Position numbers and translations under genes: made by a program
Assembly: GCA_001687465.1 (NCBI GenBank)
Contig: LVLI01000909.1
Location: 1-10,045 of the forward strand
Direction: 5' to 3'
Source of the DNA: Halocafeteria seosinensis
Taxonomy: Eukaryota; Sar; Bigyra; Bicosoecida
DNA: 10,045 bases
In this document: positions 1-8,548 of the stretch, piece after piece
How positions within the stretch are numbered: the first letter of the stretch is position 1
Layout of the letters: each line of letters opens with the position of its first letter
The notes under the pieces: generated by a model
Seen by the model: only the letters and a program-made list of their open reading frames with translations
Told to the model about the DNA's origin: nothing
Databases searched by the model: none

Positions 1-224
1 ATATTGCATATGAGCCCTTCTCGCCAGGCTGTCTCGGCTCCGAGCTTCATCTTCGCCCACGTATTGCCGTCTCATTCATGTATAATTAAGAACCCCATCT
101 TGAAACGTACCGAAATACAAGCTATCTGATTACACTACATGTACATATACTTTGTATGGTTGTACGATACATTCCAGCCAGGTTATACAACTGTAAATGT
201 TTTTGGGGGGCGATTCCAAAAAGA
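1..224. other. left-edge sequence with no recognised gene
   Basis: I see no coding signal here. Short open frames on both strands have no domain character and overlap the repeat array that follows. The stretch is mixed AT-rich sequence ending in a run of six G at about 205-210, just before the palindrome array. Confidence 0.5.
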
Positions 225-308
225 GCATCCCGGGATACCCGGACAGAGCATCCCGGGATACTCGGGGCAGCGCATCCCGGGATACTGTCGGAGAGCATCC
301 CGGGATAC
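225..308. repeat. four-copy array of palindromic GCATCCCGGGATAC
   Basis: The 14-base word GCATCCCGGGATAC occurs exactly at 225-238, 248-261, 272-285 and 295-308, with unit starts 23, 24 and 23 bases apart. Its core ATCCCGGGAT is a perfect 10-base palindrome. The 9-10 base sequences between copies differ from each other, except that most contain a GGAC/GGGG-like stretch and end in AGA or AGC. The copies are identical while the linkers have diverged, which is more than a simple slippage repeat would show. It could be a cluster of protein-binding sites, a small minisatellite, or part of a dispersed repeat. A similar AATCCCGGGAATT palindrome lies at about 9120-9132 at the other end of the window. 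Confidence 0.9.
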
Positions 309-1346
309 TTTGTCCGATTTCTGTAGCCAATTCAACCCCCCAGGGGCCCCCACCTAAGAGTCGGTACAGTAATCCCCGTACCGTGGCCCATTACAGTATA
401 GGCGGTACGCCCTGCTCGAAGCACCATTGTTGCTAGTCCTTCAGCCCATACACATCCTGCATAGTGTAGATGCCGGATACAATACACACGAAGAGTCGTA
501 CGCGTTTCAGCTGTGGTCAGGCTACAACGTATCCAGCGTCATACTGTATCATGATTTGTGGTCAGACATACTGTAGGACACTGTCTACCACAAAGGTGCT
601 ATGGGAATCCAACTTGGATTTCTTCGAACAGCTTAAATTCTAGACTTTTGTTGGGCGCTCCAGTTTCACCGATAGAGCGTTCTTGCAGTAGAAGGCTGAC
701 TGGAGCTTATCAAGCCGAATTTAGCTGCAAACTATGTGGAGTACGTGGCAAGACATCCTGCAGGGATGGCTCGATCACGATGATGAGGATCGACTTGGGC
801 CACGAACTTCTATGACGCAACGACTTCCGGTACGAATACACACGCAGGAACATAGGTGGGATTGGGACAGCACCGAATGTTCCCTAACGTGACTGATAGG
901 CCATGAAAAATACGTTACGGAGATATAACATTGAGTCCTTCGCTTCGGTTTAGCTTTCGAACTCTTTTGATTCAACAGAAGTAAGTTACCCAGCGTAACT
1001 TAACATTACCCGCGAGGTAACGGCAGAGAAATGGTTATCTGAAAGGGTGTCAACAAAGTTATTCCGGAGTAGATGAAAAGACCTTATGCATGCTTTGGTT
1101 GCATAATAGACACGCTCCCACGCCTGAGGAATAATAAATTATGGCCCCGTAATACATGTATATTATTTATGGTCTGCCGGCTAGGTTATGGTACTAATAA
1201 TTATACGTTGCGTGGAGGGTTTTCTCACTTCTGAAGAGAGTGCGTTGGATTCGGGTCTCGAGGCAGGTGGAGGCTGTGCGCCTCTCAAGAACTGGGAGAG
1301 CTACTGCACGGCTCCTGGGAACCTTCTAGTTAATGATACCGTTTTA
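309..1346. other. intergenic stretch, no supported gene
   Basis: No open frame here reads like a real protein; the longest is 85 codons on the + strand at 558-815 with no motif or membrane pattern. The stretch carries two hairpins near 983-1020, a 7-base inverted repeat (AATAATA near 1131 and TATTATT near 1159), and several copies of a GTAAC/GTTAC-centred word. Because the chitin synthase ends at 1417 on the minus strand, the right-hand part should contain its 3' untranslated region and polyadenylation site. I could not find a clean AATAAA on that strand. Confidence 0.5.
983..1020. repeat. two adjacent short hairpins
   Basis: AAGTTAC at 983-989 pairs with GTAACTT at 995-1001 across a five-base loop. 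Directly after it, TTACC at 1006-1010 pairs with GGTAA at 1016-1020 across another five-base loop. Both stems are short but perfect, and both are built on the same GTTAC/GTAAC word. No gene overlaps them, and chance is possible. Confidence 0.5.
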
Positions 1347-1383
1347 GTATCCGGGAAACGTAACCGATTAACGTAACGGATAC
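1347..1383. repeat. stem with internal 13-base tandem duplication past the chitin synthase stop
   Basis: GTATCCG at 1347-1353 is the exact reverse complement of CGGATAC at 1377-1383. Inside the stem, the 12-mer AACGTAACCGAT (1357-1368) is repeated with one mismatch at 1370-1381. The element begins 34 bases past the chitin synthase stop codon, so it should be transcribed in its 3' untranslated region. A role in mRNA 3' structure is only inferred. Confidence 0.55.
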
Positions 1384-1416
1384 ATTGTATTGCTGAATCA
1401 TCGCAGTCTTCCATAA

Positions 1417-4400
1417 TTAGTTTATCTGAGGGCCATATGTTTCGGCTTTCTTCCAGAAGCACAGTTGTTTCAACAATTGAGTCGTTTTACGGTGGAAGCG
1501 AGTTTCAAATCCTAGAGGCATGGAAACGATGATTTCAAAAGTGTGCCACCGGTGTTTAAGCATGCAAAAAAACTGAACAGTCAACAAAAGAGCGCACACT
1601 CCCAGAAAAACCAGACCTGCGACATTAGCTCCATCCACTCTGATTGCGGGGACAAGTGAAACGATCAGTATGGCAACAATCCATAACACATTGAGCACAA
1701 GGATACCAGTGCTCACGTTGTTCCGCATTGAATCCAGGCTCTCTTTGACCTCTTTGCTTAGCAGGCGTTTTGGTTTATCAGGTTTGATTCTCCTGTTCGC
1801 ATCCGAAAACTTCTTAACCGCGGAATTTCGCTTCACTTTCTCCTCTTGGAGCTGTCGGAAATCTTCGCCGAAATTTTCTTCATACGGATAGAGAACGTTG
1901 TCTCGAAGATTCTGCCCATATCCTTTGAATTCGTCTAACTTTGCGCATCTCCAAGTATCCAAGAATGCTTCTTCGATTAGCGCTTTGAAATTTGATCCTC
2001 TCATGTAAATTGCGCTAAGAGACGGCTGAGTATCATCTGAGCCAGCAAGATCTGATGCTGATTCTTGCTGGAGTATTGAACTCGACAAGGGGACGATACT
2101 CTGGATCTCGCGGTTCCTATCATCGTCACTGCCAGTCCAATAGACAGCCCAACACAATACGTTGCGCTCTCCATCATCGCTGTGTCGAACTGGTAGATAC
2201 TGGCGAATGTAGTTCTTCATCTCTTCATCTTCTTGGACTGACTCAGTGTGTTCCCGTACATCACCGCATTCGCTCATACGTTCGGAACCAACGTCCACCG
2301 AGTGAGACGTGCTGTCGGTTCTCTGTCTTGGGAGATCTGGTGGCGGTTTCATTCCTGCGCGTCTCCAGAGTCTACGCTGTTCCTTGAGTAGAGATAAGAG
2401 AGCGTAGCAGCTTCTGTAATGCGATTGCTCGTCTGTGATATCGTCCTCTGCTCCCACATCTTTTTTTGACTCATTCTCAAGGGCTTGGTGAATCTTGTCA
2501 ACCATTGCATGCAGATTCGCATTAATGAAGTTTTGCTCCAAATCCGCATGGGTCCACTTCATTTTCTCGGGATTCGGATATTTTGCTAACTCTTGTCGGA
2601 TACGATGCTCAATAATTGCAGCCAAGTTATCTTTATTATCCGATCGAGGAGGTCCTGAAGACTCAGGGAGTCGCATTTTACACAACTCTAATAAATCATG
2701 GTGAAAACTCCAGAGCTTTTCATTCGCTTCAGATCGTTGAGAGCCATCGTGGTCAAACAAAAACTGGACCGCGCCCTCGTTGTTCCCGCGCGTGGTTCTT
2801 TGAGCGAAATATCGGGAAAACGACTCCGACATCACTCTGTTGATGTCCGATATCTTCATATCGCTTTCATGATTGGCGTTATTTAGTTTTCGGTCCACCT
2901 GGTTCTTTGCTTCTCGACGCACCATGATGTCCGTTGCCACGGGATCTTCAAGAACTTCCAACTGGCTATTGAGGTTTGGCAAGGCCTTGCCACCGCGTGT
3001 TCCCCAGCTCTTAACATTCATATTCGCCATTGCGTACATGTAAAGAACCAAATATCCCATAGGAACCAGCAAGAAGTAAATGATCCCGTATAATGTGAGC
3101 TTCATGTCACGGGGGTGAAGCACAAACGTTACGAGAAATAGACCGACCAGCAAGACAAAAAACAAATTGTCCGGATCCAGGAAGGCAGATATAGCGTGCC
3201 TAAGAAGTCCCACCAATACGGCAATCAGAAGACCCATATATATGACGGTCAGAATTTTGGCAAGGGCGAGCTGCTGTCTCTTGAATGTAAAGAACAACTC
3301 GGATTCTCCAGGAGGCTTCTGTTTGTGGACGTCAGCATCTCGGTTGCAGTAACACAGCAATTTGAGGAGCGTGACATCGGGATTAGATTTCCGATATTGC
3401 TGCCACAAAACAAGCCCCACATATGTTAGCGGGAGGAGAATCCCCACTACTGAAGCGGCAGTGCTGCTGTGCTTTAACTGTAGTCCACCAATGGTCAGGA
3501 GCACTACTGTTGAGGGAGTAAACAGACCTAAGACAAACATCATCAAAATGTATGCCCGGTAGTAGATAGGTAGTCCCGTAGCACCGTACCCCAGCGACAC
3601 ATAACGACCCACCAAAACGAGATCCCACATATTCGCTAAGGTGGAAGCAAGCCATCGACGACGCTGTTCGAAAAACACATCAAAATCTTCCGGGGCGAAT
3701 GTATACGCCTCCGCCGCGGCGCAATACCTCATCCGCCAACCGCGTCTGATCAAAAGTGTACACATCCATCGGTCTTCCCCTAGATCCTTTCTTAAGAAGT
3801 CGCCTCCATCCTCGCTAGTCGAGGAATACTCAAGCAGGATGTCCTGAAGGCGACTCATTCTCCAAATGCTGAAGCAGCCTGGGCAACACTGTACCGTGCC
3901 TAGAACGTGCTCTGCTGTTTTCTGAAACCAGTGCCCGGAAGCGTATTCAAACTTCTGGTAGGGGAGCATGTACCCCACCCCAATCGGTTTGATTCGGCCG
4001 CATGCTCCAGCAGCGTCTTCATCTCGGACCTGTACGGAGAGGGGAAGTATTGCAACTATCTTTTATCATAAGAGCTGAGCATTACCGTATATCTTACCAT
4101 TGACTCTACTAGAGCATCTATATCCCGGTACTTGAAAGAAGTATCACCATCAGTGGTAACTAATAACGTCCTTTCCAGAGAAACCGTACTGTCCGAAAGC
4201 TTCTTCTCGACTTCGCCTAGGATAGTGTTCATGTACAGTAGCTGTCCTATCCGCTTCCCGTTCATCGTTAACACCGGATCCTGCAGACGGCTTACTCCCG
4301 TTCTAAACTCACCCTACTTATTGATGATTGGGTTGTCTTACCTTGAGATGGATGTAGAACTTAAAGCTTAAGTCCTGCATCTGCTCTTTGAGCCTGTTCT

Positions 4401-7113
4401 TCACTCGGTCGCTGTTTCCGTCTCCATTAGTTGGTTGTAATTTCTGAAAAGTTTTGTCAACCTCCCCCTGGATCTTCTTGAATAGAAACTGGCGGACCGC
4501 TTTGGGTATCAGATCTACCTCTAAGAGAAGTCCGTACTCTGTTAGCTTCTGGCTCGCCATCAGCCCTGACTTGATGTCGTTTCGGTTACTCTCTTCTGGA
4601 TCCTCGGCATTTGAGCCATCTACGGTTTCCTTCTCAATGCGATTGATGATAGGTCGCAAGTGCTTATCGATGACGTTAAGTAACCTCTCCGAGTAAATAT
4701 TAAGTCGACGCAGAGGGTCCTTTAGGGATCGTGGATCGAAAGCGCCATCAACCACAATATGGGCCTCATAGGTGTCAACAGAGTGCACTCCAGTTGTTGG
4801 TGAAATGTAGAACCTGAAAAATACAGCGGATTCAAATATTCAAACTTATGAAACTCTAGATCACAGCTCAAAGGACCTACTCGTTTGCACACCGCGTAAC
4901 GTCCCGCACAATCTCCCCAAGAGATTTGATCCACTGCTCCATTTCGTGAGGTTCCTCGTGCCACATGCAAGTTGCCAAGACGACATGATGCTCTGGTCTC
5001 TTAGCAGTCAGCGTGCTGGTGTTCTGGCTTTCAGTAATCTTTTCCAACGCTTGTGTCTCCAGCTCCTCTTCTTGCGAAGTGCTGCTTCCTTTCCTGTCAG
5101 GAGGGCCGGAGCCAGGATTAGATTCTAGGTCTACAATTTTTGCCTCTCTGTATCCTTTTGGCTTATCTCCTCTAGTGTAAAGAAGACTTTGCTCCAATAC
5201 GAGCGTATTAAAAAACGGCTGATACCACCGACAGTATTCGGGAATGAGTGCTGTGCTTTCCTCATACACAATGTTCCCTGTGGCCCAGAGCTGCACGGGA
5301 GGTGGAAGATGGTAAGTAAAAATAATGCAAACCAAATCAATTGTACTTACATGCCCAGCGTAAGCAAGAAACCAACAAACATAAACGACGCTGTGTTCAC
5401 CCAAATCCATTCCTTCAAAATTCCACGTAAATGGCTCGGGAAACCGGTGTCCGTACTTTCCAGCTAGCCCTAGCAGCACTGGCCAAAATGCGATCAAAGG
5501 GATTACGACTCCAACTAGGTTCATTCGAATATTGGATGCCAACGTTGCGAACCTAATTGCTACAAAAGATCCAACCAAGTGCCCGATCAGAAGTAACGAC
5601 AGCAATCCGAAGGTAAGTTAAGGTTTCCATTGTCCCAGTAAAGGGGTCCCTCTTTATGAAGGAACGTAACTGTAAAGCCGATTATAACTGCTTCAACAAA
5701 CAGTTTTATCAAAGCCTTGCGAAACCGAAATGACTTCGATTTTAGATCCCCTTCGAACACGTTCTTGGCGCTTCTATCGTGGTGCAAGCGCGTTTTCCAA
5801 ATATTAATTCCACCCCACAGGGTAAGGGGGATCACAAGTTGACGAAGCCTGTTGGATTGAGTTGGCTGCTTTAGTGCCGAGTGATAGAGGAGTGCGATAA
5901 TCTGGCTTGCAACAGCAATGACAGAAGCGCAAACAATTGCCTTCCGCGTAAATCCGTGCCAGGTGTCCTTTTCACAAATTCTTCGATAAATTCTGAAACC
6001 TAGCAAACCTACGTTTGATGCAAACGGAATAAGCATCATTCCGATGGATGTCCAAATCCAATGCTGTGCCGGAATAATCCATAGCTGGAGAGCTATACTG
6101 CCTAGAGCAGAAAGCATCCCATCAAATAATGCCTGCGGCAGCAAAACCGAAGCATTGCATTGAAGAGCAGTACTGACGTCAGACTACAACCAGGCTTACA
6201 AAAACATAGGCGCGATATCTTTTGCCGTTCTCGTAGCTGACTTTCTTAGCGTTGTCATTTGAGCTCACATAGTCTGAAGAGGATGGATCTTTACATGTGA
6301 GAAGATCACACAGTGGTTGGGTCCATGCGGCACTTGGTGATTTCCGAAAAGTATCCTCTTTCTTGTTTGGGGTTGCAGTGAAAATGTAAATGAGGAGAAC
6401 GTATAGAAGTTGCAAGCAAACTGGAGCAAACATTGCCCAGAATGTTGCCACCCTCAGGTCGTTAATGTTGCCGTGGTTGCCTTTGGCTTCATTCCATCGG
6501 TAGTGGTCACCAATGGCGAAAAGAGATATCTTGGCGGTCAATAGACCACCAAGAGTAAGTGCTCCGGTGAGAAGGAGAAGAAGTCCCCTCCCTAACTTTG
6601 GTAGCGTTTCGTCGATGTGTCTCTCATACCAACTTGCAAGAGGTTTCCCAGTTCTCCAGTCCGTTTCGGATCGAAATTCTGCCAGCCGACACACCAAATG
6701 CGTGACTTCAACATCTCCCAAAGCTAAAATCGTTACGCAATGAATGTCTTCGCCCACCCAAACTAACGGGCGATTAAGAAAAGAAGAGACAAGGGCCACT
6801 ATCACCTACCTGTGTTATCGTATCCGCGGAGAGACGATTGTTCCTGCAGAGCATATATCTCGGCCCGATGGCTTTGCTGATTCCTCTGCTCGCTCTCGGA
6901 TGGACCTGGTCACGATTCGTTACACAGCCAGAAGACAAATCAAATAATATGGAGATCCAAGCGTGCCAGGATTGAATATTTTTTCTTGCCCTCGGAACAC
7001 TGCATACCTAGGTGCTCGTCCCCGGTGCGGGGCGCTCTATCCGGTGTTGGCCCCGTATCGTCCAAGGCAACATAGCCGGTATAAGCAGATGCAGCTCCTC
7101 CGTCGTTTGCCAT
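1417..7113 (-). CDS. CHS: chitin synthase, animal/diatom type (GT2), multi-exon
   Basis: This membrane enzyme polymerises UDP-GlcNAc into chitin and extrudes the chain. Exons by my splicing: 7113-7008, 6905-6810, 6723-6200, 6132-5351, 5290-4881, 4813-4342, 4280-4098 and 4029-1417, about 1,728 residues. The start is the first in-frame ATG of exon 1 (7113), with A at -3 and G at +4. Residues 1-90 are hydrophilic, then about ten membrane segments run to residue 500. The catalytic part carries ATCMWHE (near 610), DGD (841-843), CCPGCFS (906-912), EDRW (943-946; DNA 3777-3766) and QRRRW (980-984; DNA 3666-3652). A five-to-six-helix cluster leads to SWGTR (1199-1203), a chitin synthase signature. 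A polar stretch of about 425 residues and two final helices follow. The junction phases agree throughout, except that exon 4 changes frame near 5600. Family assignment is firm; exons 1-2 are less certain because that region is poorly conserved. Confidence 0.93.
4030..4097 (-). other. intron 7 of chitin synthase
   Basis: The donor is TCAATG|GTAAGA and the acceptor TCCGTACAG|GTCCGA, 68 bases long, phase 0. It joins the segment after DGD to the ACGRIKPIG strand, exactly where the GT2 fold requires continuity. Confidence 0.93.
4281..4341 (-). other. intron 6 of chitin synthase
   Basis: The donor is CTCAAG|GTAAGA and the acceptor GTCTGCAG|GATCCG, 61 bases long, phase 0. Joining gives FYIHLKDPVLTMNGKR, which matches the family pattern of a VHLKD-like strand followed by a basic GKR/HKKR segment. 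Confidence 0.92.
4814..4880 (-). other. intron 5 of chitin synthase
   Basis: The donor is AACGA|GTAGGT and the acceptor GTATTTTTCAG|GTTC, 67 bases long, phase 2, rebuilding a glutamate codon (CANE to FYISPTTG). It removes an in-frame TAG at 4879-4877. Confidence 0.9.
5291..5350 (-). other. intron 4 of chitin synthase, 60 bases, in-frame and stop-free
   Basis: The donor is GGGCAT|GTAAGT and the acceptor CCCGTGCAG|CTCTGG, with a TTTTTACTTAC and CCTCCC tract inside. It lies between codons (phase 0), its length is divisible by three and it has no in-frame stop. Retention would insert 20 residues beginning VSTIDLVCIIF. Strong splice sites and the intron-like interior make removal the likely default. 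Confidence 0.85.
5589..5620 (-). other. unexplained frame change inside exon 4
   Basis: Exon 4 enters in one frame (open from 6132 down to a TGA at 5589-5587) and leaves in another (open only after a TAA at 5620-5618). Both frames encode chitin-synthase-like membrane sequence: IKLFVEAVIIGFTVTFLH upstream and LLSLLLIGHLVGSFVAIRF downstream. The switch must fall in this 32-base overlap and equals a -1 shift. No AG lies in the overlap, and the first AG downstream (TGTAG, ending 5560) has no GTAAG-like donor in the right phase. A base error, a true lesion, or unusual splicing are all possible; the word CCTTAAC at 5623-5617 resembles a U12 branch site but sits too close to any acceptor. Confidence 0.85.
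6133..6199 (-). other. intron 3 of chitin synthase
   Basis: The donor is TTT|GTAAGC and the acceptor CTGCCGCAG|GCA, 67 bases long, phase 0, with a polypyrimidine tract before the acceptor. It removes an in-frame TGA and joins two parts of one hydrophobic segment (AYVF to ALFDGMLS). Confidence 0.88.
6724..6809 (-). other. intron 2 of chitin synthase
   Basis: The donor is ACACAG|GTAGGT and the acceptor ATTTTAG|CTTTGG, 86 bases long, phase 1, joining to form an alanine codon. The intron start carries an in-frame TAG for the exon 3 reading frame at 6808-6806, so some removal is needed for exon 3 to be reached. Confidence 0.75.
6906..7007 (-). other. intron 1 of chitin synthase
   Basis: The donor is CTAG|GTATGC and the acceptor GACCAG|GTCC, 102 bases long, with a pyrimidine-rich stretch and TGTAAC before the acceptor. 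The phase is 1, and joining gives glycine across the junction. Without it, the exon 2 frame has no start codon and meets a TGA just upstream of the acceptor. This is the longest and least certain intron, since it is supported only by frame and splice sites. Confidence 0.7.
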
Positions 7114-7682
7114 TGTTACACTGGAGACCGCAAATATGTCGTAGTTTGTGGAAAGGAGGTCAGAATACAAGGATACAACGGTACGAGGACGCAGTGGTTC
7201 ACACGACACTGCGCAGCAAATATGTTCACTATTCGCAATGGCCCAGTGCTTACAAGAATACAGGCGCGTGTGTATACTGAAATGAAAAACGAATAAACAC
7301 GATGGTGTCTATGTCAACAACGGACAATCCAGAGGTGTACTTCCAGGATCTTTGTTCCTGATTGGGGAGGTGTCACTGCAGGTCGGCAACCCCGTCGCAA
7401 AGGGCGGGATACCACTACACCATATAGGATTCTTAAATACAGACGATTATCAAACGCCCGTATGCGCAACTAAAGGAACTTCGAAACCGAACGACACCAA
7501 CACCATCAACTCAGGCGGCGTATACAGTGGGTGTACTTCGGACTTTCCGCACCATGACGAAAGGAATGGTGCTTAACTTAGCAGGTATTGAGCAAGGCAT
7601 AAGTTCTCAATCAACATGGTCGCAGTCAGGAACTCCCCCGACCCAGCGGTGACCGAAAGTCATAATTTCGTGGGAACACTCA
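7114..7682. other. 5' flank of chitin synthase, no supported gene
   Basis: This stretch lies between the chitin synthase start and the decayed copy. It should contain the chitin synthase promoter and 5' leader on the minus strand. The frame upstream of the start codon stays open to 7209 without another ATG, and a CTCCAG sits 12 bases before the ATG, so a leader intron is conceivable. I see no clear TATA box. A 74-codon + strand frame at 7352-7576 has no recognisable domain and I do not call it. Confidence 0.45.
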
Positions 7683-7905
7683 CAGGACCTGCGAGATCCA
7701 CTCAAACCAAAATCAGCATCAGATCGCGGTGGCTCATGTGATAGTCAGCGGTCTCTTAGCGCAATTTAAATAAGGTCAAGGTCGAAGCAACATCCTGGGA
7801 CATTTGGAGATGCAAAAAGTTAGACGGATCAAAGGATATGGACAAAATCTTCGAGACAAAGTTCTCTATCCGTGCGAAAAAAATATCGGCGAAGAGTTCC
7901 GACGA
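7683..7905 (+). pseudogene. decayed inverted fragment of the chitin synthase cytosolic region
   Basis: This segment resembles the reverse complement of about 1862-2120, which encodes residues 1495-1581 of the chitin synthase. Matching blocks run in order: GGACCTGCGAGATCCA against GGAACCGCGAGATCCA, AATCAGCATCAGATC, GTCTCTTAGCGCAATTTA, ACTTGGAGATGC-like, then a long block encoding KGYGQNLRDKVLYPCEKN versus the gene's KGYGQNLRDNVLYPYEEN. Between blocks there are deletions of roughly 28 bases and shorter, plus a one-base loss (GACGGATC for GACGAATTC), so no frame spans it. It lies on the strand opposite the gene and about 570 bases beyond its start codon. No intron or catalytic part is copied. 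Confidence 0.88.
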
Positions 7906-7929
7906 GAAGGCACTCCTCGTCCTAGCACA

Positions 7930-8248
7930 TCACCCTCGGGCGCGAGACTTGGATGGCGCTCTTCCGAACTCAAGGTTTCGCTGTCGAATTCTCCGCAAAC
8001 AATCCTTTTTCTTGTCTTCTTGCAGTTCTTCTGTTTGCTCCACCCATTGGCGCAGTTCCTCGTCGCCTGTGGTACCGTTGAATAAACCAAACCATTATAA
8101 AGCACAGTATGAACACGGAAAAGGTTGGCCACTTACATTTGTCTCCCGCAGTTGCACACACACACAGAGTTGAGGGGAAGGGGGGGATCGTCCATTGAGT
8201 CCTTGCCATGTCCATCATTTTCCGCGTCAGGCTTTTGATGCTGGTCAT
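7930..8248 (-). CDS. possible small two-exon hypothetical gene
   Basis: I do not recognise this protein. A good intron occupies 8136-8067 (donor CAAAT|GTAAGT, acceptor ACCACAG|GCGAC, 70 bases, the size of the chitin synthase introns). Joining 8248-8137 to 8066-7930 keeps one frame and gives 82 residues: a basic, hydrophobic-mixed first half starting MTSIKSLTRK and a strongly helical, charged second half (DEELRQWVEQTEELQEDKKK) ending at TGA 7932-7930. The second half looks like a coiled coil. The start is uncertain: another frame of the first exon (HHQKPDAENDGHGKDSMDD) reads just as well but joins in a different phase. The 3' end stops just short of the decayed chitin synthase copy. Confidence 0.3.
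8155..8166. repeat. (CA)6 microsatellite
   Basis: Six uninterrupted CA units lie inside the first exon of the possible small minus-strand gene, where they read as alternating TGTG codons (Cys-Val). It is followed by a G-rich run at about 8175-8187. Confidence 0.9.
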
Positions 8249-8251
8249 ATG

Positions 8252-8502
8252 TCAGGAGCGGCTCATTGACTCTGCCGGAGTTCCTACATGGCGGCACTCT
8301 CCAGATGATCGCTGGCTAGAGACAGAATTCTCGGAGGTTGTTGGAGCGGTAGATGGCGGGTGCTCGTATACCGAAGGTATGCTTGTTTCTACGGTCATTT
8401 CTGTGTGCGTAGTCCTACACTCCTCCGGAGAAGCGGAGTGGCTGGCGTTAGAAGTCGCGGGTGTGAACGACTCCACAAACGTTACGGGGATGCGGTCGAT
8501 TC
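8252..8502 (-). other. Ser/Thr/Pro-rich open frame, possible upstream exon
   Basis: The minus strand is open here to a TGA at 8254-8252 and encodes a low-complexity Ser/Thr/Pro/Glu-rich sequence (for example HPPSTAPTTSENSVSSQ). The same frame continues past the stop into the possible small gene's first exon. A 47-base segment with GTAGGA at one end and TGACCAG at the other spans the stop and could be an intron, but splicing it would enter the next exon in the alternative frame. The opposite strand is also open for 119 codons across this region, so coding on either strand is unproven. Confidence 0.2.
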
Positions 8503-8533
8503 CCCGGCCGGTGGGCTATCTGTTAGTTACGTT

Positions 8534-8548
8534 TGTGTGTGTGTGTGT
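8534..8548. repeat. (TG)7 microsatellite
   Basis: An uninterrupted TG run of 15 bases, the reverse-complement type of the CA run at 8155-8166. It is flanked by GTTTG on the left and CCACAAAC on the right, forming a short inverted repeat (GTTTGTG / CACAAAC) around the microsatellite. Confidence 0.9.

Noticed and set aside
225-308. CRISPR-like array
   Set aside because: Repeats are 14 bases and the spacers only 9-10 bases; the rest of the window is a spliced eukaryotic locus with no cas genes.
558-815. 85-codon + strand frame in the left intergenic region
   Set aside because: Composition looks random, there is no domain, and no splice or start context supports it.
1670-3847. Several + strand open frames of 60-110 codons inside the last chitin synthase exon
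   Set aside because: They are shadows of a strongly conserved minus-strand coding exon and show no independent protein features.
5560-5665. GT-AG intron from GTTCCT to TGTAG or CAATTAG to explain the frame change
   Set aside because: The donor lacks the GTA/GTR pattern used by all other introns, the TGTAG acceptor is in the wrong phase, and the CAATTAG version would remove a conserved-looking membrane helix.
7352-7576. 74-codon + strand frame starting MFLIGEVSLQVGNP
   Set aside because: No motif, no splice support and no similarity I could see to the chitin synthase copy that follows.
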